Shown: positions 1 through 11,689 of the stretch, in pieces
How positions within the stretch are numbered: position 1 is the stretch's first letter
Layout: the number at the start of each line of letters is the position of its first letter
Assembly: GCA_020002185.1 (NCBI GenBank)
Contig: CM034535.1
Location: forward strand, 69,366,012-69,430,011
From: Paraescarpia echinospica
Taxonomy: Eukaryota; Annelida; Polychaeta; Sabellida; Siboglinidae
Reading direction: 5' to 3'
Length of the DNA: 64,000 nt
The notes under the pieces: model-generated
What the model was told of the DNA's origin: nothing
Seen by the model: only the letters and a program-made list of their open reading frames with translations
Databases searched by the model: none
Position numbers and translations under genes: made by a program

Positions 1-145
1 TAGCAAATAATCATCTCACAAGGAAACAAGTGATCGAGTGAACCAACTCTCTAGGGTTGGACTCTCGATAAGCCAAAGGGCTTCCTTGTCCACCTGTCAT
101 CTAGAGTTAATTCTCTGGATGGCAATCTTGTTAAATCTTGTTAAA
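1..145 (+). mobile_element. 3' tail of a CR1-like LINE (5'-truncated copy)
   Basis: The stretch matches the non-coding tail of the nearly full-length CR1-like element that ends at about 19160. Shared landmarks are GGACTCTCGATAAG, AAAGGGCTTCCT, AGAGTTAATTCTCTGG and a terminal direct repeat of TTGTTAAATC units. Only the tail is in the window. A third copy lies inverted near 36460-36540. Terminal short tandem repeats instead of poly(A) are known for CR1-clade LINEs. Confidence 0.78.
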
Positions 146-2242
146 CGAGTCATGGCCGAGATTCTCCAGTCAGCGGAAAAATGCACCCTGTGAACTCAGG
201 AAACGTATCGCTGTCACATCAATTGTCCCGTGTGTCTTTCTGTTATGCTTCTCAATCTTTTTCTTTTCACAGGATATTTACGATTTCTCTCGTTCTTCGT
301 GATACACCGAACCAAATTTTACCATATCAATCTGGACTCCATATATATTTTCCACAATTATATGTCCCTTAAAGAAATACAAAATAACTTCAATATTTCA
401 AGGTCTCTACGAAATAACCCAAACAATGATTGAAATCAATGTGCAGCTTTATTCTTAATGAAAATCTTCTTTTAGCGTATAAAGGAAATTATAAACTTGA
501 TCTTCTATCAAAACACTTCTTATAAATACGTCATTAATTATAACAATATGGACAATTAATGTATGTTTAACTTGCGCCTGGGTTGGGAAACAGAGGCGCC
601 TATAGAGCTACACGAAGTTCTTGATTCGGCTCTTTAGACATGACCTGTTGTATTTGGTAATTGTCACCGTCAGAAGCACCTGCACTACTCAAAAATTATA
701 TTGATGAAAACAGTAGCAAATAAATCAACAGCATCATCAGAGCAATGATAACAATACGTTTACATTTAAAATAAATCAATTAATTTAACATGTAATTTTA
801 TTACAATAAAACTTTGGTATATGTTCAAAGAAGTATTCATTATAACTGAAATTAAGATATGATATTCAGGGTTTACAATATATGCATGTCGAGCGTTACT
901 ACTTTTCCTAAGGAAATATGCCTCGACGAACGTTTACATAAATGTCAGTTACGTAAAACTATGTTATATCTTAGTCACATTCTGTTTACTGTTAATTGTC
1001 ACTTATGATTCCCTACATGATGTTGGTACTTTCCATGTTTACAAGATTATTTTCATTACTTGTGTTTTCTTGTTAGGACATCGCTCACTCGGTCAAGAAT
1101 CAGCTTAAGTGACGATTCTGAAACACAACAAGTATCCCAAGCAACAGTCTTTTCACGCTTCACTCCTCTTCTTGTGGATAACATAGCTCAACGAACCTTT
1201 GCAAGTAATAATAATTGTATAAACCTAAGTGATAATAACTATCCCATCGACAACATATTCATTGTTTATTTCACGCTTCTCCACGCTTTATATTGTAACG
1301 TTCCGAATGTACAGAAAAACCGTTTATTTTATGTTATTCTAACCTAACGGATCACAGTATATATATACATGTTCGAACGCTACCAACATATCCTATTGAA
1401 CGCAAAAAATGTCGGGTTTGCATCAGCCAATTTAGTATCCCACGAACCGGCTCATCGGACTACACATTATCCGCCTTATGGGTGACTCATTACAAGTATA
1501 CATGTAAAAGATGTGTTTTATCAAAAGTTTGACCAACACCTGCCGGTAACTGATTCAGATATTGACAGAAGATGAATCCCTCAATATGCCATTATAATTA
1601 TAAACACCAGTGCATTACAGACTTGTGGTAGCAACAACAAAACACGAAATATTTATGCAAACATATTATATTTGTAAAAAAGCATACAATCGTGATTGTG
1701 TGCGCCGTTGGTCGTTCGTAATTAGTCAAATGGCTGTGAAGTATAAGAAGCATGATCTGCTTCTAGAGAAATTGAAAAATTAAAGCTTCGCTATGTTAAT
1801 AGGTCCCAACCTGCCCCTACTTTGGTTAATAACGTACCAACTTACAACGTCGATCGTCGCATTTGTCGTTCTAAGTACGTCGAACGTTTCCTTTGTTGTC
1901 TTCTGCACCTTGCAGTCATATTCCGGGTTAATCCTGGAAGATTTCCTTCGCATGATAGAAGTGGGCGTAAAGTTAATGGCGCTACGCGACAGTTAATTTA
2001 CGTCACTTCCGTGAATACACACGTGTTTCCAAGTGCATCGCCCGCCACTGCTCGTCGCCAGTGCTGGCCATTTATCTTTATCAACGTTGCGTCCTATGTG
2101 TTATTTACATTAGTCAGGGTCATTTTGAGCCATATTGTAGGATCTATGGATAGAAATATTGATTTTCTGGCCTAAACATTACCCTAATGTATAAGGTCAA
2201 GATGGCCTATATGGTCAATCAATCATTAACGAAGTTACAGAG
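146..2242. other. AT-rich intergenic DNA, no gene recognised
   Basis: Only short open frames (63-117 codons) occur here, without splice context, recognisable domains or supporting signals. I see no RNA gene and no clear repeat copy. The frame at 1822-2175 lacks any family resemblance. Confidence 0.6.
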
Positions 2243-2545
2243 GCTGGCGCAGTGGAGCGGTGCCTAGAGCTTCGCATACTCGACTGAGAGGACCCGGGTG
2301 TCGAACCTTGGACAAGTTCGTTGATTCTATGTTGCTTCAGTTCACTCAGCTGTATGGATGGTTATCTGGCTTTAGACAGTGGTGGAAGTTTGTGTACGAA
2401 TAGTCTTCGCGCATTAAATGCAGTGTGGATGAATGCTTCCCAGAGAAGTCGAGATGGTTTTAAATTTAACAGGTCTGCAAGGGAGTAAAGTGTAAAGCGC
2501 TTTGGGTAGTCATGAGGACTGGATACTCTATATACTATATAAGAA
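2243..2545 (+). mobile_element. tRNA-headed SINE, copy A
   Basis: One of three copies of a ~300-bp repeat (others 5872-6180 and 38641-38940, both reversed). It opens with a tRNA-like stretch (GGCGCAGTGG, then a weakly conserved B-box around GGTGTCGAACC). A central conserved block follows (AGACAGTGGTGGAAG, GTGTACGAATAGTCTTC), then a LINE-like 3' tail (AGTGTAAAGCGCTTTGGG, TCATGAGGACTGGATACT) ending near TATATAAGAAC. Head, core and tail in this order is the classic SINE layout; the partner LINE is not identified. Confidence 0.75.
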
Positions 2546-3137
2546 CTCCCCCCAATTATCTTCTAACAAACTCACTTGTTGCCTTTCATTGTGCAACAAT
2601 AGACCTCGCAAAGGCCTCTGTGTGAAGAATTAAGGAGTTGAGATCTGTATCATCTATATTATAAAACAGTTCAGTTCATTCTCTGTCTGTATGTGCACCC
2701 ACATCTCCGTTAGTTTTGCATGTATCGGGCTGAAATTTTGCATTAATAGATTTATACATTTTCGAAATTCGTCCGGGGGTGGAGAACTTGGGGGACTCAA
2801 TATGTGTATGTGGAGTTCCAGCCGCGGAATATAATGTTTTTTTATATCATCGTAAATATAATTAATTTTGAATAGTTTTAAAGTTATTGACGTTTTAAAA
2901 TCCTCAGTGCTTAACATGCACCGGGTCTACCTGTCGTTGGTCACGTCCGTACTCTTACAAGTAGCGCCCTCTTTCGCATTTCATATATTTCCTACAGATG
3001 GAGTTATGTGTCATTTTTTCATTTAGCATCGACATTATCGCCCGTCAAGTTAGTGTATTATAAAAAGTGGGTGTCAAAAGTTATATTGCATAACTAAAAA
3101 TACGACATATTTTTTATAAAACAGTCGGTGAAAATGC
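2546..3137. repeat. Non-coding stretch with one unit related to the 40.5-41.2 kb tandem array
   Basis: On the - strand, about 2915-2650 carries GACGAATTTCGAAAA, AAATTTCAGC and AACTAACGGAGAT in the same order and spacing as the repeat units at 40490-41165. The open frame across it (2654-2917, -) is therefore probably repeat-derived, not a gene. The remainder up to 3137 shows nothing recognisable. Confidence 0.5.
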
Positions 3138-3912
3138 AATAATTCATCAGATTGGCAAATGTGATACACCATTGGTAAGGTCTATTTAAGAGATAGACAG
3201 CCATACCGGTTTTAACTCTCTGTGATGGTGAAGTTAAGGACAATTATGTAAAGGTCACTGAATAAATTTGTGTGACAGTTTTTTTTATTTGAAGGAAATG
3301 TGAAAATATAATCTTGTACAATACAACAATCTTAACTAAGACTTGCCATTTTATGTATTTCCTTTAAATATAATTTACAAAAGGAATTTTACATAAAATT
3401 ATGTTAATTAACTAAGCAACTAACCTTTCGGAAAAGCTTACAAAAGTATCTCCAGGTCCCCCACTTTCAAATCGTCATCCAGCATGTATACGTGTACACA
3501 GTATATATGGCTCATTGTCATACACCACACTCAACCAGCTTGGAAAGCCTGCTACCCATAGGTTGGAGGTTATGTTTTAATGGTTTCCATTATGTGGATG
3601 TCAACAGAATCTGACATGTTTTAGAAGTGGCAGGTATACCAGCAAAATCATGTGGACGTCATGTATGCAAAGTTGGTAAAGTGTGTGTGAGAATATAAGC
3701 ATAGCCAAATATTGCATGCATTGATGTAAACATTTTGCTTTGGCTTTGTACCATATAATTATGTAAACATATGTAGGTTTGTGTGTGTGTCCGCATATGC
3801 GCGTGTGTGTGTGGACTTAGTAAAGTGAAAAGGATAGCCAACTACTGCAAGCAACAATAAGCATTCCGCTACACAGCATGCATGTACAACATTATATATA
3901 TATATACATATA

Positions 3913-4030
3913 TGTATGTATATATATATACATTACATCAGATAATTCAAAGTTGCATAGCAATATATAATATATATATATATATATATACATATTGCTA
4001 TGCAACTTTGAATTATCTGATGTAATGTTG
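3913..4030. repeat. Long hairpin with (TA)n loop inside repeat copy 1
   Basis: The arm at about 3930-3966 (ATTACATCAGATAATTCAAA then GTTGCATAGCAATAT) is repeated in reverse complement at about 3989-4028, separated by (TA)n. The outer bases ACAACATT/AATGTTGT extend the pairing. The segment is missing from copy 2 of the host repeat, so it is a later insertion or expansion. Confidence 0.8.
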
Positions 4031-4045
4031 TATCTACAAAGATCC

Positions 4046-4345
4046 ATTTGCAGAGAACAGCGATGGCTGGAAGTAGGATATGAAGAAACACTTCCACATC
4101 TGCATCTACATCAGAAAATGTTGTCAGCATTCCAAACACCTTGTCCTTCTTGATGCGAGTAGATTCTCCAAAGATAGGCGTACTCGTCCCACTCATTAAC
4201 TCATTGATGTTTCTGCATGACTCCTGGCAGAATGACACGAGTTGCTGGTAGTGAGTGTTCATGTCCAAGATGTGAACACTCTTGTCTTCGATCAGGCATC
4301 AGAGGGGGCAGGTGATCAGCTCCTGATAAGTCCAAGTGCTTTACG
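4046..4345 (-). pseudogene. Degraded coding stretch carried by the dispersed repeat
   Basis: Read on the - strand, a peptide with SVHILDMNTHYQQLVSFCQE and later STRIKKDKVFGML and ILLPAIAV runs through this block. The same peptide, with substitutions, an in-frame stop and a frame break, is read from the + strand of copy 2 at about 44745-44970. Conservation of the reading frame in two independently decayed copies says the repeat once carried a protein exon, perhaps a transposase, or captured a host exon. I do not recognise the family. In copy 1 a stop (TGA) interrupts the frame upstream of the VHILD motif. Confidence 0.4.
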
Positions 4346-5510
4346 TCCAGCGAGAAACTGTGGCGTTTCTAAGTCGTTTAGAACGGATTTCAACAACCTG
4401 TTTGACGCACCTCGTTTTATTCATAAAGCACCGCATTTAATTGCTAAGAAATAATGTCCTTGCAGCATTCGAAAATAAAATGTTGAAAAAGCATGCATAC
4501 CCATCACCGCTGAAGCAAAATGTTGCACCGTACCACCACCAGGAAAAGTTAAATCATGTTATATATTCATATACAAAATAGTTCTAGGAAGATACAGTAA
4601 AAAACAACCCCAAAAAACCACCAACAAGCCAATGTTTATACATGCAATTAGTTACAGCAAGATCAATGCAGTGTAATTAGAAGTACATCAGATGTCCGAT
4701 TTATGGAGGGGGTTGTCATTTATTTGTTGTTATTAATTGTCATATATTTTTGATTTGATTACAACATGAAAATAAACTTTAAATATTCATATAACATCCA
4801 CCATTTAATATATGATAGCACATCTGTGCATATGTAAACACGAATAACAAATGCATGGCTAAAACACAACTTCAGAATAAAAGATTGCAATAATATGTAC
4901 GCCTGGTATGTGAGCGATAATAGAAGAAATTCGTTGCCGGACATGGGGTACCTCTACGTTCGAGCTTGGCGAAAAAAGGGCAAAGGTGTATCTCCGCCAA
5001 ATTTGCATTAATATTACGTTTATACATTACTAAATAGCAAATATGTAGTTTGCCAGAGTTTCCGCAAGTTGTTAATACCTTAGATCCTCCCTAAATATGG
5101 TCAATGTTCAACATATCATATTTGTCTTAATTTTATTTCAATTCGTACAAGAAACACGCCAGAAGAAAGTGTATCATTTTGCAATTTAAACCATACCGCC
5201 AAACATAGCATGGCGGGTAATAACGTGAGCACATGATTTTATGAAAACACCACCCTTCCGCGAGATTAAATATGGCTGCGCCCGCAACGAAATGAAATTT
5301 CTGTGGGTGTCGTTGTTTCATCACGAATATCTGTATGAAACATTATGAGTTCGCAAAAGCAGGTATTTTTTATCACAAAGAAGACATATTTATGTTTCTT
5401 TTGATATAAAATATATGATCAGTCTTTATAAATCAAGGGAGTTACAATTTTTTTAACATAGGCGATTTAACATTGCGTCCCAATGCAAACGCGTTTGCGT
5501 GATTTCTTCC

Positions 5511-5871
5511 GACCTCCCTACAGTTAGACGGGTGAGCGATTGAGATTGAGATTTCGGGCAATAGGTTGTCTAAGTCAGTGACCAATTACCATTTATTATT
5601 GCAGGTAGGCTGGAAACATTTGGGATGGGTTTAGTGATGTCTAGTACATATGATTTCTTTTTTTTTCTGGGCAAAGCCGGGTAACTCAGTTAGTGGCCTA
5701 ATAAAGTATGCTCTAAGTGGTCTTGATTTCATGACGTTTGATGATGTTTGCCATGACATTTTCACCATGGAGGAAACATAGGATAATATGGTTGCCTGTT
5801 TTTCAATGTTTGCACTACTGCCATGTATCGCAGCTGCTAAACCAGGGCAAACCAACATCGTAGAGGTAAGT
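5511..5871 (+). pseudogene. Candidate decayed exon with one in-frame stop
   Basis: From about 5672 to 5866 the + strand reads almost open: KPGNSVSGLIKYALSGLDF, MTFDDVCHDIFTMEET, one TAG stop, then DNMVACFSMFALL and KPGQTNIVE. It ends at a good splice donor (GAG then GTAAGT at about 5867). An upstream acceptor would need to lie in the TTTATTATTGCAG tract near 5605, but the frame does not carry through cleanly. I recognise no family. Coding-like composition plus a donor makes it worth recording; it may be a chance frame. Confidence 0.3.
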
Positions 5872-6180
5872 TCTTATATATAGCACAGTATCCAGTGCTT
5901 AGGACTACTCAAAGCACTTTACACTTCACTCCCTGGAAGGCCTGTTCGATCGAACACTATCTCGATTTCTCTGGGAACCATTCATCTACGCTGGAATTAA
6001 AGACTATTCGTACACAAACATCCACCACTGTCTAAAGACAGGTATCCATCCATACAGGTGCGTGAACGGGAGCGACATAGAGTGAACGAACTTGCCCAAG
6101 GTTCGAAACGGCAGCACAGTATTCGAACCCGGATTCTGTCGATTGAGAGTCTGGTGATTTAGTCGTTGCGCCACATGCAG
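5872..6180 (-). mobile_element. tRNA-headed SINE, copy B
   Basis: Reverse copy of the SINE seen at 2243-2545. On the - strand the head has a clear B-box (GGGTTCGAAT, plus-strand ATTCGAACCC near 6121) and the A-box-like TGGCGCAACGAC near 6175. The core (plus-strand GACTATTCGTACACAAA, CCACTGTCT) and LINE-like tail (CAGTATCCAGTGCTTAGGAC) follow. This is the best-preserved head of the three copies. Confidence 0.8.
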
Positions 6181-6782
<602 letters not shown>

Positions 6783-6957
6783 GCGCAAGCAGATGAGCAC
6801 AAACGGGAGCAACCGCACACCAAACTGCATGGGGTTCTTCTACAATTCCGGGATGGATCCGTAACATTATTACGTTTCATCAATTCCACTTGGTTAAAAG
6901 TTCGTGTTGGATGTCTGACAACTGTTTCGTTGAACGTTCTTCAGGATAGTTCATTTT

Positions 6958-7430
6958 TATGCAAATTAATTCTTTTAAACATATCCATTAAGTGAATTTA
7001 CCTTGAAGAGGCTTTCCTCGATGTTACACACCAACTTCTTCAGTACAGGTGACGTATGAGTCATCATATATGTGAGATAGTTCATATTCCCCCTCGTCTC
7101 TGTCGATTGGTGCCCTGGCCTTTCTGATCCATATGGCTTCTTTTATTTACAGTGTTCTTCTTGTCCACTATTTTCGCTCTCTTCCAATCTGAGATATGAT
7201 TTTGTGTTGTTGCGTGGTCAGTGAGGGTGGATTTGTTGATGGTTGACATTGATATTTTTCCTCGCTCCTCGTGTATTTCTCTTTCCTTATGTTGTTACCA
7301 TACTTTCTATGTTCCTCAAATTTCGCTTAGAAAAATCTTCTCGTCTCCCTAATATATTCAGCACCATTGTTCTTCTGGCTCCACTTTGTCTTTAGGCGCT
7401 TGATGGTGGTGTGGGGACGCATGGCTCCCC
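6958..7430 (-). mobile_element. Penelope-like retroelement fragment (GIY-YIG endonuclease end)
   Basis: On the - strand the order is PHTTIKRL, then YIRETRRF and EEHRKYGNN, matching the YIGETxRxFxxRxxEHR core of GIY-YIG nucleases. STLTDHATTQNH follows, then EAIWIRKARAPIDRDEGEYE and YVTCTEEVGV with a stop. These are the order and wording of the C-terminal endonuclease region of Penelope-like elements. Stop codons and at least two frame changes (near 7340 and 7165) show it is dead, and the reverse transcriptase part is absent. It ends downstream at about 6958 with a 3' sequence that recurs inverted at 7440-7560. Confidence 0.68.
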
Positions 7431-7439
7431 CTAATTCTT

Positions 7440-7560
7440 CAGTACTTCAGTCATACGTCACATGTACTGAAGAAGTTAGTGCGTCACATCGACGAGAGCC
7501 TCTACGAGGTAAATTCACATATTGGATATGTTTAAAAGAACTAATTTGCATGTTCCAAAT
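7440..7560 (+). mobile_element. Second, oppositely oriented 3' end of the same Penelope-like element
   Basis: The sequence from TCATACGTCAC through CTGAAGAAGTTAG, GAGAGCCTCTACGAGG, TAAATTCAC and GGATATGTTTAAAAGAA repeats, on the + strand, the 3' end seen on the - strand at 7062-6958. It includes the last codons (YVTCTEEV). Two 3' ends pointing away from each other form a ~100-bp inverted repeat. Confidence 0.7.
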
Positions 7561-8328
7561 TTCGTAGACCACTTACGACTGATCGGTGGACGAATTACAG
7601 AGCTTGGAACAATCGTAGAAAACACGCAAAGCGTTGTGAACGACTATTACAAACTAGGCTACATGATTTCCAATAAACGTCCAATATCAATACATCGTAA
7701 AGCTATCTGTGACCTGTAGTCACATTTAGTATTTGTAACTTTTATTTGTAACAGTTTCTTTAATAAATTAACTATAAGTTGTATGCAAACATATGTAAAA
7801 TAGTATTATTCTTTTTTGTGAATAAACAATACTTATATGTGAATGTGGCACTGTGTGCTAATATTAAATTAGTAACTGTTGTTGAGATGGATGCTAACTT
7901 AAATACCATTGGAATCGAAAATAACGTTTTGCAACGGGACAATATATTATTCCAGAAGAGCCGTTGTGATCCCACTACTGTCTTGTCGTAAACTACACTT
8001 TAGAGAAATCGCAGACAACAACCGAAAGTTATATAATTTAATATAACTAATATTGCACTTTGACATCTTGAAATCAATTCATGGACTGTATGTAGCTTGC
8101 GTGTACTGTACATAAACAATTTTGTATTAATATGTAAATGATGTTTAACAACATCACTGGTTAACGACGACGTGACCAAGTGTTTGCTCCGAAGAGATCG
8201 ACCAATTTCACATCAGATGGACCGGATGGACGCAGTCCGCTGACACCGAGTAAGACACGACACCCAGTGACAGTCACCAACGTGTATGTTGAAGTCTGAC
8301 AGCTTTCCCACGCCTGCAAATATCGCTG
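7561..8328. other. Non-coding DNA downstream of the ABCC remnant
   Basis: No gene recognised. It would contain the 3' untranslated region of the - strand ABCC gene; AATAAA-like signals in antisense are not distinctive here. Confidence 0.5.
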
Positions 8329-8440
8329 TCAGGCAAGACCCGTGTCTTTGGTCATGCCGTAGAAAATGCTCTCTTTATCCTTCAGCAGCGCATCTGGAGT
8401 ATTGCGTTCTTTGATGACCCCGTTATCGAGGACCAACACC
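8329..8440 (-). pseudogene. ABCC-type transporter, terminal coding exon
   Basis: On the - strand the exon reads RVLVLDNGVIKERNTPDALL then KDKESIFYGMTKDTGLA and a TGA stop, the usual ending of ABCC (MRP) transporters just after the H-loop. The acceptor is AAGAG before GGTGTTGG, and the split arginine codon (AG|G) joins exactly to the preceding exon. Taken alone the exon is intact. It is listed as part of a pseudogene because the upstream exons have lost catalytic residues and splice sites. ABCC proteins are ATP-driven efflux pumps of the plasma or organelle membrane. Confidence 0.72.
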
Positions 8441-8605
8441 CTCTTAGCGGGAATACAAACATGAGTTCAACTATACAGAAATGTCGTAAAAAGGTATATT
8501 TGGTTACACACAATACATATGACCTGTCGGGGTGTTATCGTTGTTATGTGGTCAATGTTATTGTATCAAATGTTAGAAACCCGCTGTTACGTGGTTGAAA
8601 ACTCA

Positions 8606-8836
<231 letters not shown>

Positions 8837-8852
8837 TCACTAGCAACATACA

Positions 8853-8889
8853 CCGCGCCAGACACACCAGCTGCCGCTGACCAACGCTG
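8853..8889 (-). pseudogene. Duplicated 5' part of the ABCC signature exon
   Basis: The - strand reads (S)VGQRQLVCLAR, the consensus ABCC NBD2 signature, preceded by AG like an exon start and followed by GTGTATG, which could act as a donor. About 50 bp further along the - strand the real exon begins again with a mutated version. This is a local partial-exon duplication in which the orphan piece kept the consensus residues while the long exon lost them. Confidence 0.6.
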
Positions 8890-9050
8890 GCTCATTGGCA
8901 ACGTTCGGCGTTAGGCTTCGTAGGTATTGGTTGGTGTTGTTATTGACATGTTCAGATAGGCAACCCACTCGATTTTGACGTACGATTTGATCGCACAATA
9001 CACAAAATATGTTCTAAATAAATATAACATATTTATTTAAAAACAACTCA

Positions 9051-9530
<480 letters not shown>

Positions 9531-9776
9531 TTAAAAAATGTTGAACGTCGCCGCGAAAAATATTCAACAGCACCTGACAGCGGAGTGGTGCTGATGAAAC
9601 TCCGGCTCAGCCAGTGTCTATGTTGCTCCTTTACAGTTTACACAAACGAATAATTAACCGCACAGTCGAATTAGTATTAGTTCAATTACACATGTCTACT
9701 TGTTACTACAGCAACATTGGGCATTGTGTATGCAGCTACTACCACAGGTCTACTTGTATTTAACTACTACTACGAT

Positions 9777-9935
9777 CATGTCAATACATGTATCATGACG
9801 TCTACTTGTATTTAACTACTACTACGATCATGTCAATACATGTATCATGTCAATACATTTATCATGTCAATACATGTATCATGTCAATACATGTATCATG
9901 TCAATACATGTATCATGTCAATACATGTATCATGA
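9777..9935. repeat. 17-bp minisatellite (TCATGTCAATACATGTA)
   Basis: At least six consecutive near-perfect copies from about 9833, with a further copy at 9777 in a ~55-bp duplicated block. It sits inside an intron of the ABCC remnant. Confidence 0.9.
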
Positions 9936-10295
9936 CGCCGATGGAGCAATAGTAAGTTGTCTGTGCACAAAGATTGTAGACTTATTTCCTTCCGATATGA
10001 CGATGGTGACTTCCAGTTATTTAGGTATGATGACGGTGAGAGAATTATGATGATGATTGTGGACCGTAGCTCGAGGATGATAAAGAGTTAATATAATTAT
10101 GTAAGATGATAGTGAGTCACATATTTGATGAAGCTTGTGCATATTATCTGCAGGATAATGGTGAGTGATGTCAGGACGGTGATTATGAGTAATACCTACA
10201 GGATAATGTTGAAACTTACACATGCATGACGGTTGTGTATCTGACCTGTGGGACGATGGTGAGACATACACATGTATGATGCTTTTGTAACTTAC

Positions 10296-10454
10296 CTGCA
10301 GGATGATGGTGAGTTTGGAGCGCAGGTCGTGAAGACCGATTTTGCTAATCACCTGGTCGTCAATGACGATGGATCCGGCCGTTGCTTCAATGATGCGGAA
10401 CAGAGCCAGCATCATGGATAACTTGCCAGTGTCAGTCCGACCGACTATCCCGAC
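10296..10454 (-). pseudogene. ABCC-type transporter NBD2 Walker A exon (degenerate P-loop)
   Basis: The 159-nt exon reads VGIVGRTDTGKLSMMLALFR, then IIEATAGSIVIDDQVISKIG and LHDLRSKLTIILQ, ending at a good donor (CTGCAG then GTAAGTTA). This is the start of the second nucleotide-binding domain of ABCC transporters. The Walker A motif, normally GRTGAGKSS, is GRTDTGKLS: the third Gly is Asp and the Ser that helps bind Mg-ATP is Leu. The acceptor is CGCAT instead of CGCAG. No earlier exons of the transporter (transmembrane domains, NBD1) were found upstream to 15 kb. Confidence 0.78.
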
Positions 10455-10496
10455 ATGCGAGAAGAAAACAGCACTTGCGATGTGACAGTCATGCAA

Positions 10497-10631
10497 TGTG
10501 CGTGCATCAGTGCGTGCGTTCGTGCATGCGTGTGTGTTTGTGTGCGCGTACGTGTGTGTATGTGTGCGTGCGTGCGTACGTGAGTGTGTGTATATGTTTG
10601 TCTGTGTGTGTGCCTGTGTCTGTGTGTGCGT

Positions 10632-10693
<62 letters not shown>

Positions 10694-10930
10694 CAGAGAG
10701 AGAGAGGGAAGGATGGCGAGAGGAGGGAGGGAAATAGAGGAGGGAACGAGGGACGGAGAATGAGACAGACAGACAGTGGAAACAGGAAGAGCGACAGTTA
10801 AGATAAGGATGGAGAGATAGAGTAGGGAGAGAGACGGAAAGGGAGACGAGAGGATGTGAGGGGACTGGAGGGGACGGAAGAGGAAGGAGGTGAGAAAGGA
10901 GATGGAGGGGAATATACGCGGAGGGAGAGT
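10497..10930. repeat. (TG)n / (GA)n low-complexity tract
   Basis: TG/TGCG-rich sequence runs to 10675, then GAGA and GGA-rich sequence to about 10930. Frames through it are low-complexity artefacts. Confidence 0.95.
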
Positions 10931-11689
10931 GACAATGACAATGAGTTTTACTTCCCTACAACTTGTTGCAGTTTTTCTCTCTAAAGTACATTTTAACAGA
11001 ATATATTGTATTCTTAAGAACATCTAAACTTATATTATATAAATCATATTTACAGTATATAAAACATAAACAATACAGAATGCATAAAACATTCAGTGAC
11101 CTTACTGTATTAAATGTTTTCAATAATGTTATAATCAATAATGTGCAAACCGAATCATGTCAAATAATATAAAACAAAACAAACCACGTATTATACAGGT
11201 ATTGCACAATTTGAACTGATTTACATGTAATTATATGACTACTAAATTAACTATAAGCTACAATGTTTTTTCTACACAATTCACTGTTTTGACAGGGAAT
11301 TTGTTAGGTTGTCACGTGGTGTGAGATTGGACCTGACCAGCACTGTTTTCGTGCTCCAACAATACTTCAAATATCGGCAGGACGCACACATATTACTCAT
11401 TCAAGAATTATGATCTGAGCCTTCATAACAGCAGGTGGATTCACGATGCAGTGCTCATTGAAGTTGTGATCTTTCTGCGGTAGGCAGAATGCTGACTTTT
11501 ACGATGATGCTTGGTGTCGTCAGTCGACCGTGACCACTGTCTCTGCCGCGGCGTGGTGGACAGCAGCGGTCGGTGCCTGAATTGAACATTCTTCTGTCAC
11601 TACCCTCTAATTACGCAATCCACCGACCAAAGCCACGCAGCACAGCACAGCGATCAGCTAGACAATATTAATAAACAAACTTTATTATG
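10931..11689. other. Non-coding, no gene seen
   Basis: AT-rich to about 11280, then a more GC-balanced stretch (11290-11690) without a supported frame or splice signals. It may hold an old repeat, but no second copy occurs in the window. Confidence 0.5.

Larger units (their letters stand above)
3138..5510 (-). repeat. Unclassified ~2.1-2.4 kb dispersed repeat, copy 1
   Basis: This block is homologous, in inverse orientation, to 43550-45595. Matching landmarks run the whole length: TAATTCATCA near 3140, CATGCATTGATGTAAACATT near 3720, the segment 4040-4440, and GCAAACGCGTTTGC near 5490. Copy 1 carries an extra ~270 bp at about 3775-4045 (GT-rich tract, AT repeats and a hairpin) absent from copy 2. 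The class is unknown; both copies contain the same degraded coding stretch (see 4046-4345). Nearest outer landmark is the 14-bp palindrome GCAAACGCGTTTGC. Confidence 0.7.

Noticed and set aside
1822..2175. 117-codon + strand frame near the window start
   Set aside because: No domain, no splice or promoter support, and an overlapping alternative frame of similar quality.
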